From NCBI GenBank assembly GCA_045657265.1, contig JAZOSU010000004.1:1-64000 (forward strand): a stretch of DNA of 64,000 bases, in the 5' to 3' direction. The stretch is from RGIG9041 sp045657265. GTDB lineage: Bacteria; Bacillota; Clostridia; Oscillospirales; QAKW01. Shown in pieces: positions 1 through 8,110 of the stretch; the first letter of the stretch is position 1; each line of letters opens with the position of its first letter. A model generated the notes under the pieces. The model was not told the DNA's origin. It worked only from the letters and a program-made list of their open reading frames with translations, and did not search any database. A program made the translations under genes and the position numbers.

Positions 1-18
1 CTTTTTTTGACATAAAAA

Positions 19-58
19 TATGCACCTCCAAAAGCGTCTAACTTTTGGGGTGCATATC
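19..58. repeat. IS-end-like palindrome, copy 1
   Basis: A near-perfect inverted repeat with arms ATATGCACCTCCAAAAG and CTTTTGGGGTGCATAT around a short centre. Related copies lie at 24043-24084 and 39550-39592. The arms and the GTCTA-type centre resemble terminal repeats of IS3-family elements, and copy 2 sits next to an IS3 transposase fragment. Here it lies just past the stop of trxA on the minus strand and may also serve as its transcription terminator. The IS origin is inferred. Confidence 0.7.
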
Positions 59-75
59 AAAAGTGTCTGATTTTT

Positions 76-384
76 TTATTTTAACAATTCAAGAATTTTG
101 TTTTTAGGTTGGAGACCAACTATCTGATTCGCGACTTTTCCGTCTTTAATAACTACAAGAGTCGGGATACTTACAATACCAAAAGTCTGTGCAAGTTCGG
201 GTTGTTCGTCCACGTTGATTTTACCTACAACAATATCGTCGTTTTCTGCAGCAATTTCTTCGATAGTCGGCGCAATCATCATACATGGTCCGCACCAGGT
301 TGCCCAAAAATCAAGAAGTACAGGTTTTTCACTTTTTAAAATTTCTGACTGAAAATTTTCTTTTGTTACTTTTAATTCTGACAT
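76..384 (-). CDS. trxA: Thioredoxin
   Basis: A 102-residue cytosolic thioredoxin, full length for the family. The redox motif WCGPC is at residues 30-34, preceded by the usual FWATW segment. The cis-proline region (SIPTLVV) is near residue 75. It reduces protein disulfides and cycles with a reductase. The next gene upstream on the same strand, 15 bases away, encodes a ferredoxin-thioredoxin reductase-like catalytic protein, so the two probably form one transcription unit and may be redox partners. No NADPH-thioredoxin reductase is seen nearby. The family call is secure; the pairing is inferred from position. Confidence 0.96.
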   Translation of the reverse strand: MSELKVTKENFQSEILKSEKPVLLDFWATWCGPCMMIAPTIEEIAAENDDIVVGKINVDEQPELAQTFGIVSIPTLVVIKDGKVANQIVGLQPKNKILELLK

Positions 385-399
385 TCAAATCATCCTCTC

Positions 400-600
400 T
401 TAGTCTTTAGATTTATAATACAGCATACAATGGCAATACCCCTCAAAATCCGGATCTGCTATTTGCTGTTTAAATTCTTTACAAATACATTTATATTCTT
501 CTGATTTCTGTAATCTGCAAGGACAATAACCGCCTTTTTGTTTAAGTCCTTCTTTTATTCTTTTTACAACTTCTTTATTTTCGTTAAGTCTTACTGCCAT
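400..600 (-). CDS. Ferredoxin-thioredoxin reductase catalytic (beta) domain-like miniprotein
   Basis: A 66-residue protein with six cysteines in three Cys-X-Cys pairs: CPC at residues 26-28, CIC at 38-40 and CHC at 56-58. This is the signature of the ferredoxin-thioredoxin reductase catalytic chain, where four cysteines hold a 4Fe-4S cluster and two form the redox disulfide. It is much shorter than the plant and cyanobacterial chain, and no variable (alpha) subunit is adjacent. That is typical of archaeal and clostridial stand-alone forms. It lies directly upstream of trxA in the same orientation, which suggests it passes electrons to that thioredoxin. The electron donor is unknown. Confidence 0.8.
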   Translation of the reverse strand: MAVRLNENKEVVKRIKEGLKQKGGYCPCRLQKSEEYKCICKEFKQQIADPDFEGYCHCMLYYKSKD

Positions 601-671
601 ATATAAACCTCATATTCCTCAATATATTTAATTATATTTAATATCATAGGTTCAAGTCAACCTTTACAAAC

Positions 672-699
672 AAAAAAGTCCGATTATTCGGACTTTTTC
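672..699 (-). terminator. Terminator of the FAD-Rieske oxidoreductase gene
   Basis: An inverted repeat AGTCCGA / TCGGACT with a short AT loop, followed on the minus strand by a T-run. It overlaps the last codons and stop of the upstream gene and separates it from the thioredoxin pair. Confidence 0.75.
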
Positions 700-1988
700 A
701 TATCATTTAAAGCAGGGTTATCAATAATTCTTTTATCTTTTGTAAAACGAGAACCGTGACATGGACAGTCCCAGGAATGTTCCTGTTTATTATATTTCAA
801 AGCGCATCCCATATGAGAACATCTTGGCACAGTAGGCGTTATATATCCCAAAACTGTTTCTGCCGCATTAACTAAAAGTTGAGACGTCAATATGTTTCTC
901 GATGTATTAAAAACAGACTCAAGAGGATTTTCTCTGGCGCAAATAAGATCCGTCAAAAGCATTGCCGATACCATAGACGAAGTCATACCCCATTTGTTAA
1001 ATCCTGATGCCACATAAATATTCGGCGTTGAGGATGAATAATTTCCCACGTAAGGCATTCCGTCAAGACTCATACAATCCTGTGTTGCCCATCTGTATTT
1101 AACTTTATGTTTAGGAAAACTCATAGCCGCAAACTCTTCAAGTTCTGAAAATCCACCGCCCGATTTGCCTGTTCGATGTCCCGCTCCGCCAATTAGCAAA
1201 TAATCACCGTAATTTCTAAAAGAAAGACCGCTTATATCATAATCAACATACATACCTTTAATGTTTTCGTAGTTTTCTATTGCAATAACATAAGACCTAT
1301 GTTGATAAAGTTTTAAAAAATACGAACCATATTTATTAATAAACGGAAAATGCGTTGCAATTATAACTCTGTTAGCTGATATTTGTCCGTTATTTGTATA
1401 AACTCTATTCCCTTTTATCTCTCTGACTTTGGTATTTTCATATATATTAAGATTTTTTGAAACGGCATACAAGAATTTAAGCGGATGAAACTGTGCCTGA
1501 TTTTCAAGTTTGATAGCACCTTTTACAGCAAGAGGCAGAGGAATTTCTGTAAGTAAATCTGCTTTGCTACCTATTCTTTGAAGTGCAGAGAGTTCCTTGT
1601 CTATAATTCCTCTGTCATCGAGCGAATAGACAACAGACTCTGTATTCTCAAAATCACAGTCAATATTTTTACATATTTCTCTGAATTTATCTATTGCTTT
1701 GTTGTTGGCATCAAAATACATCTTGCCTGTATCAAGACCGAATTTATCAATAATTTTATGATAATTCAGTCCGTGTAAAGAAGTAATTTTAGCAGTTGTG
1801 TTTTTAGTGATACCACTGCATATTTCATCTGCTTCTACCAAAGTATAATCTACTCCGGCATTTTTAAGCATATATGCGCATAAAATACCAGTAATTCCTC
1901 CGCCTATTACAAGCACATCTGTTTTTATATCTCCGTTAAGACTTGGAAATTTTTGAGTTTTTAACGTTTCACACCAAATAGAATTCAT
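684..1988 (-). CDS. FAD-dependent oxidoreductase with C-terminal Rieske domain
   Basis: A 434-residue two-domain protein. Residues 24-34 hold the dinucleotide-binding motif VLVIGGGITG of the DAO (glycine/D-amino-acid oxidase-like) FAD fold, which fills most of the protein. The C-terminal 45 residues form a Rieske [2Fe-2S] module: C390-x-H392 and C408-x-x-H411 are cluster ligands, and C395/C410 sit where Rieske proteins have a stabilising disulfide. The substrate cannot be told. Relatives are often annotated only as FAD-dependent oxidoreductase. No membrane segment is evident, so it is probably cytosolic. The gene ends in its own terminator. Confidence 0.88.
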   Translation of the reverse strand: MNSIWCETLKTQKFPSLNGDIKTDVLVIGGGITGILCAYMLKNAGVDYTLVEADEICSGITKNTTAKITSLHGLNYHKIIDKFGLDTGKMYFDANNKAIDKFREICKNIDCDFENTESVVYSLDDRGIIDKELSALQRIGSKADLLTEIPLPLAVKGAIKLENQAQFHPLKFLYAVSKNLNIYENTKVREIKGNRVYTNNGQISANRVIIATHFPFINKYGSYFLKLYQHRSYVIAIENYENIKGMYVDYDISGLSFRNYGDYLLIGGAGHRTGKSGGGFSELEEFAAMSFPKHKVKYRWATQDCMSLDGMPYVGNYSSSTPNIYVASGFNKWGMTSSMVSAMLLTDLICARENPLESVFNTSRNILTSQLLVNAAETVLGYITPTVPRCSHMGCALKYNKQEHSWDCPCHGSRFTKDKRIIDNPALNDMKKSE

Positions 1989-2048
1989 ATTTTCACCTCT
2001 TAATATGAATTATTATGTACATAAACAGGTGAAAATATAAATATTTCC

Positions 2049-3191
2049 TTATGCGTTATATTTTACTTGACCACCTATAATTGTAGTAATTACATTGAAT
2101 TCATTATCAACTATAGCTATATCAGCATCTTTACCCTTTTCAATAGATCCTTTATTTTTATCTATTCCAAGAGTTGTTGCGGGATTAAGTGATGCGCAGT
2201 TGACACATTCCCAAAGAGGAATCTGTGAATTGTTATAAACGTTCCATATACCTTTATTTAAGTTTAAAACACTTCCTGCAATTGTGCCGTCTTCAAGGGT
2301 GCATAAATTCCCTTTATAAATTATTTTTTGACCTCCAAGAGTATATTCACCCTCGACAAGACCTCCTGCGGGGAGACAATCTGTTATAAAACAAAGTTTT
2401 CTCCCTTTTAATTTCCAAAGCATATCATAAAGACTTGCATCTACGTGATATGTATCAACAATAAGTTCACAGCTTACATCCGAATTAAGTGCCGCGCCTA
2501 CAACTCCCGGCTCACGATGCGTAAGCGGTGTCATTGCGTTAAACAAATGAGTTGCGTGTTTTACTCCTGATTTTGTGCTATCAATTGCTGTTTTGTAATC
2601 AGCAGACGTATGTCCCATTGAAACTACAACGTCTGTTTTTTCAGATATCTCTTTAATCGCATCAAAGTTTTCCGTATCAGTTTCTGGTGCGAGTGAAATT
2701 ATACTTATAATATCTGCATATTCTTTAACAAAATCCACGTTAGGTTTCAATATATATTTAGCATCCTGAGCGCCTTTTTTGCTTTCGCTTATAAACGGTC
2801 CTTCAGCGTGACAACCTAAAATTACACTTCCGTCCCAGGTTTTGCTTTCTTGTTTAAGATTTCTGCAAACCTCAAGGGCTCTGCGGATAACCTTCATATC
2901 TACGGTCATAGTAGTAGGAAGGTATCCTGTGACACCGTTTTTAAGAAGCCCTTTTGAAATTATTTTTATACTTTCTTCTTCCCCATCACAGACATCTTTT
3001 GACAAATACCCGTGAATATGAAGATCAATAAATCCGGCACAAACATAACCGCCATTTGCATCAATAACTTCAATTCCCTCGGGTACTTTATCGTTATCAC
3101 AAATATCTTCTATGGTATCTGAAAAAAGCACCGCTTTATTTTCTAAAATTTCATCTTTAAGTATTATTTTTCCGTTAATTATTGCTTTCAT
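2049..3191 (-). CDS. nagA: N-acetylglucosamine-6-phosphate deacetylase
   Basis: A 380-residue amidohydrolase-fold enzyme of the usual length. It removes acetate from GlcNAc-6-phosphate to give glucosamine-6-phosphate, feeding glycolysis or wall synthesis. Visible motifs are the metal-binding FIDLHIHG near residue 55, the HAEGPFIS glutamate motif, GHTSA, and the HLFNAM stretch. No nagB is adjacent. The glmS operon at 16.4-20.5 kb uses the same metabolite pool. It starts at an ATG with an SD-like GGCGG a few bases upstream. Confidence 0.95.
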   Translation of the reverse strand: MKAIINGKIILKDEILENKAVLFSDTIEDICDNDKVPEGIEVIDANGGYVCAGFIDLHIHGYLSKDVCDGEEESIKIISKGLLKNGVTGYLPTTMTVDMKVIRRALEVCRNLKQESKTWDGSVILGCHAEGPFISESKKGAQDAKYILKPNVDFVKEYADIISIISLAPETDTENFDAIKEISEKTDVVVSMGHTSADYKTAIDSTKSGVKHATHLFNAMTPLTHREPGVVGAALNSDVSCELIVDTYHVDASLYDMLWKLKGRKLCFITDCLPAGGLVEGEYTLGGQKIIYKGNLCTLEDGTIAGSVLNLNKGIWNVYNNSQIPLWECVNCASLNPATTLGIDKNKGSIEKGKDADIAIVDNEFNVITTIIGGQVKYNA

Positions 3192-3225
3192 AAAAACACC
3201 GCCTTTCTTGTTACAATAATCGTTT

Positions 3226-3951
3226 TTAGTTACCGAGTCTAATGTTTATTCCACCATCACTATCGTTTTTAGAATTGATTTCAAGATACGGAGTAAGTGC
3301 TCTTGCTGTATTGATAACAGGCATAGACTGAATATATACTTTGCCGGGACCGGTAATTTTGGTATGGAAAAGTCCTTCTCCGCCAAAGAAAATATTTTTC
3401 GCGCCTTTTACTGTTTCAATCTCCATTGTACAGCTTTCTGTCATAGCGGCAAGATACCCAGTATCTACGATTATGCTTTCACCGATTCCAAGCTCGTATT
3501 CCTTACAATGACCGTCAATTTCCAGAAAAACCATACCGTTTCCAACTATTTTCTGCATAATAAAGCCTTCACCGCCGAAAAAACCGCGCCCAAGTTTTTT
3601 CTGTAAATATACAGAAAGCTCCAAACCTTTTTCCATTGCAAGAAAACCGCGTTTCTGAACAATTATTCCATTACCTTCTGTCACTTCATACGGAATTATA
3701 GAACCCGGAAAAGATGATGCAAAAGCAATCATTCCGCCATCACCCTGTGCGGTATATTCGTTTATAAATATGGATTCACCTGACAAAAGTCTTCCAAAAA
3801 CCTTTTTTATACCGCCACCTGTATTGGTATCCATTACCATATTAGGTGACATCCAACTCATAGCTCCGCTTTCCGTACAAAGAGACTCGCCGTTTTTAGG
3901 ATAACAGATTACAACAGGTAAATTTCCGCCTTCAATTTCATATTTAATCAT
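3226..3951 (-). CDS. AIM24/TIGR00266 family protein
   Basis: A 241-residue protein made of short glycine-rich beta repeats (for example GGEGFIMQKIVGNG and FFGGEGLFHTKITGPG), the pattern of the AIM24/TIGR00266 family, a beta-sandwich group of unknown biochemical function. No catalytic motif, signal peptide or transmembrane segment is visible. It sits two bases downstream of the permease at 3954-5348 on the same strand, so the two are probably co-transcribed. The family assignment is good; the function is not known. Confidence 0.85.
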   Translation of the reverse strand: MIKYEIEGGNLPVVICYPKNGESLCTESGAMSWMSPNMVMDTNTGGGIKKVFGRLLSGESIFINEYTAQGDGGMIAFASSFPGSIIPYEVTEGNGIIVQKRGFLAMEKGLELSVYLQKKLGRGFFGGEGFIMQKIVGNGMVFLEIDGHCKEYELGIGESIIVDTGYLAAMTESCTMEIETVKGAKNIFFGGEGLFHTKITGPGKVYIQSMPVINTARALTPYLEINSKNDSDGGINIRLGN

Positions 3952-3953
3952 AA

Positions 3954-5348
3954 TTAATTCTCCTTATTTTTTCGAGATGTTTTAAATACTTTTCCGATAA
4001 TCATTATTACTGCAAAAACAATAAAATAAAACAAAACCGGGAAAGAAAATTTTCCGTTTTCTCTTGCGTTTAAATACGGGATTATTCCATGAGCATATAC
4101 AGCCGCAAAAATCATAAACAAACAAGCAAAAATTGAAATGCTCGGCAATACAAATCTTTTGAATACACCCATCTCTTTTTCGTTTTTTATCCAAATTATA
4201 AAAATCGGTATATACATAGCGTATATTGTAACGATAGGAAGTTCAGATGAATCAAAGTTGAAAAGACCAAACCAGCCTTCAGTCAGATTTGCTCCGTAAA
4301 AGAACAAAAGCCAAGCTGAGCTGATAAACAATCCCCAAACAGAAGAATTTGTAGCTGTATTTGTATGTTTATCTATCTGACCGAACATTGAAGGAGAAGG
4401 TCCTTCATTTCGGGCTGCAATAGCATACATACCTCTTGTCACGCCCAGCATAAGACCGTTTAAGGTTCCAAGACAGGATATAACTATACAAATATTCAAA
4501 AACGTTCCGCCGACTTTTCCAAAAATATTAGTAAATGCTGTAGTTGCACCTTCTTCCATAAGTACAGCATTTGTAGCACCCCCTGCTACTCCTATGTAAT
4601 AAAAAACATATGCAACCACAACAACAATTGAACCAATAACGAGGGCAATCGGCAAATTCTTTTTTGGATTTTTAAGCTCCGCATTTATTGAGGTAGCAAC
4701 AATCCATCCTTCATATGCAAAAACTGTAGCAACTATTGCAGAAAAAAGACCGCCGTCAGATGAAGTTGTTATCGGATTTACAACAGTGGTAAAATTCCCA
4801 CCCAAAGTTCCGTTAACAGCGCCGACTATTGTACCTACAACTGCCATAAGGACTATAGGAATAAGTTTGATTACTGTTGCGCTTATCTGGAATTTACCTG
4901 CAAGTTTCGGTGATAAAACGTTAAGCGTATAAGATGATATAAGCAAAAATCCGGCAAGTGTCAGAACTTCAGGGCTTACCATATCCCATCCAAAAAGTAC
5001 ACCGAGATATCTTGCTGCAACCCAAGAAAGAACTGAGGTCATTCCGGGATAATACATATTAACCAAAAACCATGCAAGATAATATGCATAACTTTTTCCG
5101 CACGTTGCCTCAGCATAGTCCACAACTCCGTTTACCTTTTCATATTTTGTAGCCATAAAAGAAAACTGAGCCGAACAAACTATCATTAAAAAACCTGTAA
5201 TTACCCAAGCAACTATGCCAAGAGGCATATTACCTCCTGTTGCATTTAAAACGTTTTGTGCCTTAAAAAATACGCCCGAACCGATTACGGTACCAACAAC
5301 CATACATATAGCTGTAACCAGTCCGTATTTTCTCGTAAGTTTTTCCAA
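3954..5348 (-). CDS. APC-family amino acid permease
   Basis: A 464-residue integral membrane protein with about twelve hydrophobic segments. The N-terminal TM1 glycine motif (GTVIGSGVFF) is the substrate-binding unwound helix of the APC superfamily. The sequence resembles LAT/serine-threonine exchanger-type transporters, but substrate specificity cannot be read. The end is short and basic (KTSRKNKEN). It is followed directly by the AIM24-like gene, which suggests one operon. The SD GGAGG lies upstream of the ATG. Confidence 0.9.
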   Translation of the reverse strand: MEKLTRKYGLVTAICMVVGTVIGSGVFFKAQNVLNATGGNMPLGIVAWVITGFLMIVCSAQFSFMATKYEKVNGVVDYAEATCGKSYAYYLAWFLVNMYYPGMTSVLSWVAARYLGVLFGWDMVSPEVLTLAGFLLISSYTLNVLSPKLAGKFQISATVIKLIPIVLMAVVGTIVGAVNGTLGGNFTTVVNPITTSSDGGLFSAIVATVFAYEGWIVATSINAELKNPKKNLPIALVIGSIVVVVAYVFYYIGVAGGATNAVLMEEGATTAFTNIFGKVGGTFLNICIVISCLGTLNGLMLGVTRGMYAIAARNEGPSPSMFGQIDKHTNTATNSSVWGLFISSAWLLFFYGANLTEGWFGLFNFDSSELPIVTIYAMYIPIFIIWIKNEKEMGVFKRFVLPSISIFACLFMIFAAVYAHGIIPYLNARENGKFSFPVLFYFIVFAVIMIIGKVFKTSRKNKEN

Positions 5349-5414
5349 AGATTTTTCCTCCGAAATTTATTGAAAATATTTTAACATACAACTTTATTTA
5401 TGTAAATATTTGTT

Positions 5415-6068
5415 CTATTTCTTCCATACAAAATTATAGTTTATGGATTCTCCGCCATCAACTACAATGCTTTGACCTGTGCAAAAAGTATTGGTGACTG
5501 TCAGAAAAAATGCCCATTGAGCAATTTCCTTTGGAGTCGCCCATCTTTTAAGAGGAGTTTCTTTCATAATCTCAGCCCATAATTCAGGATCATTTATAAC
5601 GCATTCATTAAGCGGAGTTAACACACCGCCCGGATCAAGACTATTACAGGTAGCATTAAATTTAGCAACACGCATAGCCACGTTTTTTGTATATGCTAAT
5701 ATTCCGCCTTTGCTTGCGCAGTATTCGGGAAATTCAGAACCTGTATGTGCACTTGCAGAACCTATATTTAATATCGAACTGATTTTTTCCTGTACACCGT
5801 ATTTTTCTGTAATATAAATAAGAGCCTTGAGATTTATATCAATATCATCTTCATTTTGTGTTCCTGCGTTATTAATCAAGATATTCACATCTTTAATATC
5901 AGGAAGTTTTTCATAATCACGTATATCACACTGATAATGTTTATAGTTATCGTGTTCAACAGATGTTTTTTGTCTGTCTATACCTATAACTATATAATTT
6001 TCTTTCAAAAACATCTCTGCTATAGCTTTCCCTATTCCCTGTGACGTACCGGTTATTAAAACTTTCAT
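5415..6068 (-). CDS. Short-chain dehydrogenase/reductase
   Basis: A 217-residue Rossmann-fold SDR. The cofactor motif GTSQGIG is at residues 7-13, followed by the NNAG motif, an active-site Ser in IGSASAHTG, and the catalytic YCASK (Tyr-x3-Lys). The C-terminal PGGV and DGG stretches fit classical SDRs. The substrate is unknown. Its start overlaps the end of the VUT-family transporter gene by four bases, so it is translated from the same message and would fall under the leader RNA at 6825-6936. Confidence 0.88.
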   Translation of the reverse strand: MKVLITGTSQGIGKAIAEMFLKENYIVIGIDRQKTSVEHDNYKHYQCDIRDYEKLPDIKDVNILINNAGTQNEDDIDINLKALIYITEKYGVQEKISSILNIGSASAHTGSEFPEYCASKGGILAYTKNVAMRVAKFNATCNSLDPGGVLTPLNECVINDPELWAEIMKETPLKRWATPKEIAQWAFFLTVTNTFCTGQSIVVDGGESINYNFVWKK

Positions 6069-6814
6069 TTTTTCCCTCCATTTATATAATCAAGATACTC
6101 TTGTCCAACATTATGTTCTTTCCATTTTGTAACAATATGATATCCAAACGGTGAAAATAAAATTTCCATTATCAATTCAGCAACAGCACCAGTCAATGCG
6201 CACATAACACATTGCAAAAACGTCCAATGAAAACCGTTCCAATATATCGGTGCAAAAAAGATAAATACAATTACAGAAAAAATAAGGTTGTCCACAAACT
6301 GACCAATTAAGGTTGAAATATAGGCACTTGTTGCATAAGCGGATTTTCCATAAGGATTTTTATAGAAAGCCTTTCCTATCAGCCAATTTAAAAGATTATT
6401 TATTATTGCAGATACAAGAAATGCAACTGTACTGCCAAACAAAATAAACCACGTACCGCCGAGAATTTTATTAAGAGCAGTATAATCGTTAGCATCAGAA
6501 GGAATTATACTTGCAATAAAAAATATAAAACACGTAAGAAGATTAATCATCGATGCAAGAACCGCAACTTTGTTTGATGCTTTAGGTCCAAAATATTTTG
6601 TTATGATATCCATACACATAAAAGAAAGCCAGGATATGAGAACACCACCGTCCAAAGCAATCCAATCATTTTGAATAAGAGTTTTATTTGCAAGTAAATT
6701 CATACATATAACACTGACAACGAAAAGAGAAACAACCGTTGAGGGAATACACCTGAATAGTATTTTGGTTTCGGTATGTTCTAATCTTATTTTCTCAATT
6801 AACTTTGACAACAT
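6065..6814 (-). CDS. VUT-family transporter (YhhQ-like, probable queuosine precursor transporter)
   Basis: A roughly 249-residue polytopic membrane protein with about six hydrophobic helices and the family's polar segment around FMCMDIITKYFGPKAS. VUT/YhhQ (DUF165) members import queuosine precursors such as preQ0 or preQ1; specificity here is inferred from the family and from the leader. I place the start at the ATG of MLSKLIEK because AGGAG lies five to seven bases upstream. The longer reading frame would start inside the leader terminator. The SDR gene overlaps its 3' end. Confidence 0.85.
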   Translation of the reverse strand: MLSKLIEKIRLEHTETKILFRCIPSTVVSLFVVSVICMNLLANKTLIQNDWIALDGGVLISWLSFMCMDIITKYFGPKASNKVAVLASMINLLTCFIFFIASIIPSDANDYTALNKILGGTWFILFGSTVAFLVSAIINNLLNWLIGKAFYKNPYGKSAYATSAYISTLIGQFVDNLIFSVIVFIFFAPIYWNGFHWTFLQCVMCALTGAVAELIMEILFSPFGYHIVTKWKEHNVGQEYLDYINGGKK

Positions 6815-6824
6815 ATAATCTCCT

Positions 6825-6859
6825 AAAAAAATAGTGGTTTTGTAAAACAAAACCACTAT
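6825..6859 (-). terminator. Attenuator terminator in the VUT transporter leader
   Basis: On the minus strand a perfect 11-bp stem, TAGTGGTTTTG / CAAAACCACTA, with a five-base loop is followed by a run of seven T and then the SD and start codon of the transporter. Its 5' arm is also complementary to the tail of the upstream aptamer-like region, so the hairpin can be blocked by an alternative pairing. Confidence 0.85.
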
Positions 6860-6892
6860 AAAATTGATATATGAAAATATTTTATATAGTAG

Positions 6893-6936
6893 TCCTGGTT
6901 TTGATTATAGATAGGCTGGCACAAACGAACTATCTT
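6893..6936 (-). promoter_or_regulatory. Riboswitch-like aptamer, candidate preQ1 class I
   Basis: Minus-strand RNA: stem AGATAG / CTATCT closing a loop of about 15 bases, then the A-rich tail UAUAAUCAAAACCAGG. A short hairpin whose loop can pair with an A-rich tail is the preQ1-I architecture, and the tail resembles that of known examples. Tail segment CAAAACCA plus the following ACTATA are complementary to the 5' arm of the terminator at 6825-6859. This gives an antiterminator that a bound ligand would break. The attenuator logic is visible; the ligand is inferred from the transporter. Confidence 0.55.
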
Positions 6937-6943
6937 TTTTCTT

Positions 6944-6972
6944 ATTATATACCCATATATTAAAAATTACAA
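6944..6972 (-). promoter_or_regulatory. Promoter for the VUT/SDR leader
   Basis: Minus-strand -35 TTGTAA (6967-6972), a 17-base spacer and -10 TATAAT (6944-6949). Predicted transcription would begin a few bases before the aptamer stem. The -35 box lies in the last codons of the DUF2752 gene. Confidence 0.7.
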
Positions 6973-7385
6973 GCCACAATTATATCGTTTAAATATATAT
7001 TCAAAATCAAAAACACTATGTATACGATATACATGTACTTGTGGGATAATATTTTATCAATAACTTTAATGTAGTTTTTGTTTAAAATTACATCAAGAAA
7101 ATATATTGACAAATATATTGCTATACTAAAAAACAAAGGCACAGACATCACATTATATTTTGTTGCAGAAATAAAATCCAAATGCAAAACAGAAATAAAG
7201 CTACGTGTCAAGCCACAACCAAAACATGAAATACCAAATAAGTATTTTACAGGACATAACGAACATTTATACACTTTTGTCAAAACATATAAAACCATAA
7301 AAAGTATAATCCCTGCGCCGATACAACGCAGGGAATATTTTTTTGATTTTATATTATTTTTTATGTTATACCAATGGTTGACCAT
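6960..7385 (-). CDS. DUF2752 family membrane protein
   Basis: A 141-residue protein with about four hydrophobic segments and the DUF2752 signature CPVKYLFGISCFGCGLTRSF (residues about 44-63), a Cys-rich stretch seen in many small bacterial membrane proteins of unknown role. Its ATG lies inside the last codons of the TM2-domain gene (20-base overlap), so translation is probably coupled. It is the last gene of a four-gene minus-strand cluster (8566 to 6960). The function is unknown. Confidence 0.85.
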   Translation of the reverse strand: MVNHWYNIKNNIKSKKYSLRCIGAGIILFMVLYVLTKVYKCSLCPVKYLFGISCFGCGLTRSFISVLHLDFISATKYNVMSVPLFFSIAIYLSIYFLDVILNKNYIKVIDKILSHKYMYIVYIVFLILNIYLNDIIVACNF

Positions 7386-7815
7386 AGCTATCTCTAAATC
7401 CGCCGGATAAAATAGATATCAAATCAATAATAGTACCTATACCACACAGACCATATGTAAGAAAATGTATCACTCCACTGCCAACTTTTCCTACATACAT
7501 TCTATGCAAACCACCAAATCCAAAAAATCCAATAATACATAGAATGAGTGCAACAGTTTTCTTTTTACGAATAGTACCCATAAAACCGGAATTAACATTT
7601 GTATTTGTATTGGTATTAACACTATCATTAGTATTTGTAATATTGATTGTAGGCTGTGAAGAAGCGGTATTCTTAGCTTCATCTAAAACATTTCCTAAAT
7701 CATCTTTACAATACATTCTGCCTTTCACTTCAACAAGACAGTCTTTACAAAAAGGTTTTCCACAGTAAGCACACATACCTTGTGCTTCTACTTCAGGATG
7801 ATTTGTACAATTCAT
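7366..7815 (-). CDS. Zinc-finger plus TM2-domain protein
   Basis: About 149 residues. The N-terminus carries a B-box-like cysteine/histidine cluster (CTNHPE, CAYCGKPFCKDC, YCKDD), presumably zinc-binding. A linker rich in Asn and Thr follows, then a C-terminal TM2 domain with two hydrophobic helices around GFGGLHRMYVGK. I choose the ATG of MNCTNHPE because GGGGGA lies about eight bases upstream. It follows the stop of the preceding gene by one base. TM2 proteins are membrane-bound, but their function in bacteria is unclear. Confidence 0.85.
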   Translation of the reverse strand: MNCTNHPEVEAQGMCAYCGKPFCKDCLVEVKGRMYCKDDLGNVLDEAKNTASSQPTINITNTNDSVNTNTNTNVNSGFMGTIRKKKTVALILCIIGFFGFGGLHRMYVGKVGSGVIHFLTYGLCGIGTIIDLISILSGGFRDSYGQPLV

Positions 7816-7816
7816 T

Positions 7817-8095
7817 TTAATTTCCCCCATCGTTTTCTGAATTTAACATATAATTCTTAATTTTAATAAAAACATCTTTTGCTAAAAATAAAATTAGTAT
7901 TCCTATGATAACACAACTGATAAATCCCCCAATTATAATAATCGGAAGCATATTTGAAAAATTCAAATTAGAAAAATCAAATATATCAGTGTTTACAGAA
8001 CCTAATAAAAAAGCTAACAATGCAGTTGCTATAAAACATATTAAAGCTACGACTATAATTATAATTATTTTTGAAAAAATCGTTTTTTTATTCAA
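7817..8095 (-). CDS. Small membrane protein, two helices
   Basis: A 92-residue protein with two strong hydrophobic segments, about residues 8-32 and 48-72, and a charged C-terminus. I do not recognise a family. It sits between the DUF6591-like lipoprotein gene (15 bases upstream) and the TM2 gene (one base downstream), all on the minus strand, so it belongs to the same operon and probably acts in the same membrane process. Confidence 0.75.
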   Translation of the reverse strand: MNKKTIFSKIIIIIVVALICFIATALLAFLLGSVNTDIFDFSNLNFSNMLPIIIIGGFISCVIIGILILFLAKDVFIKIKNYMLNSENDGGN

Positions 8096-8110
8096 AATTT
8101 CACCTCGTTA

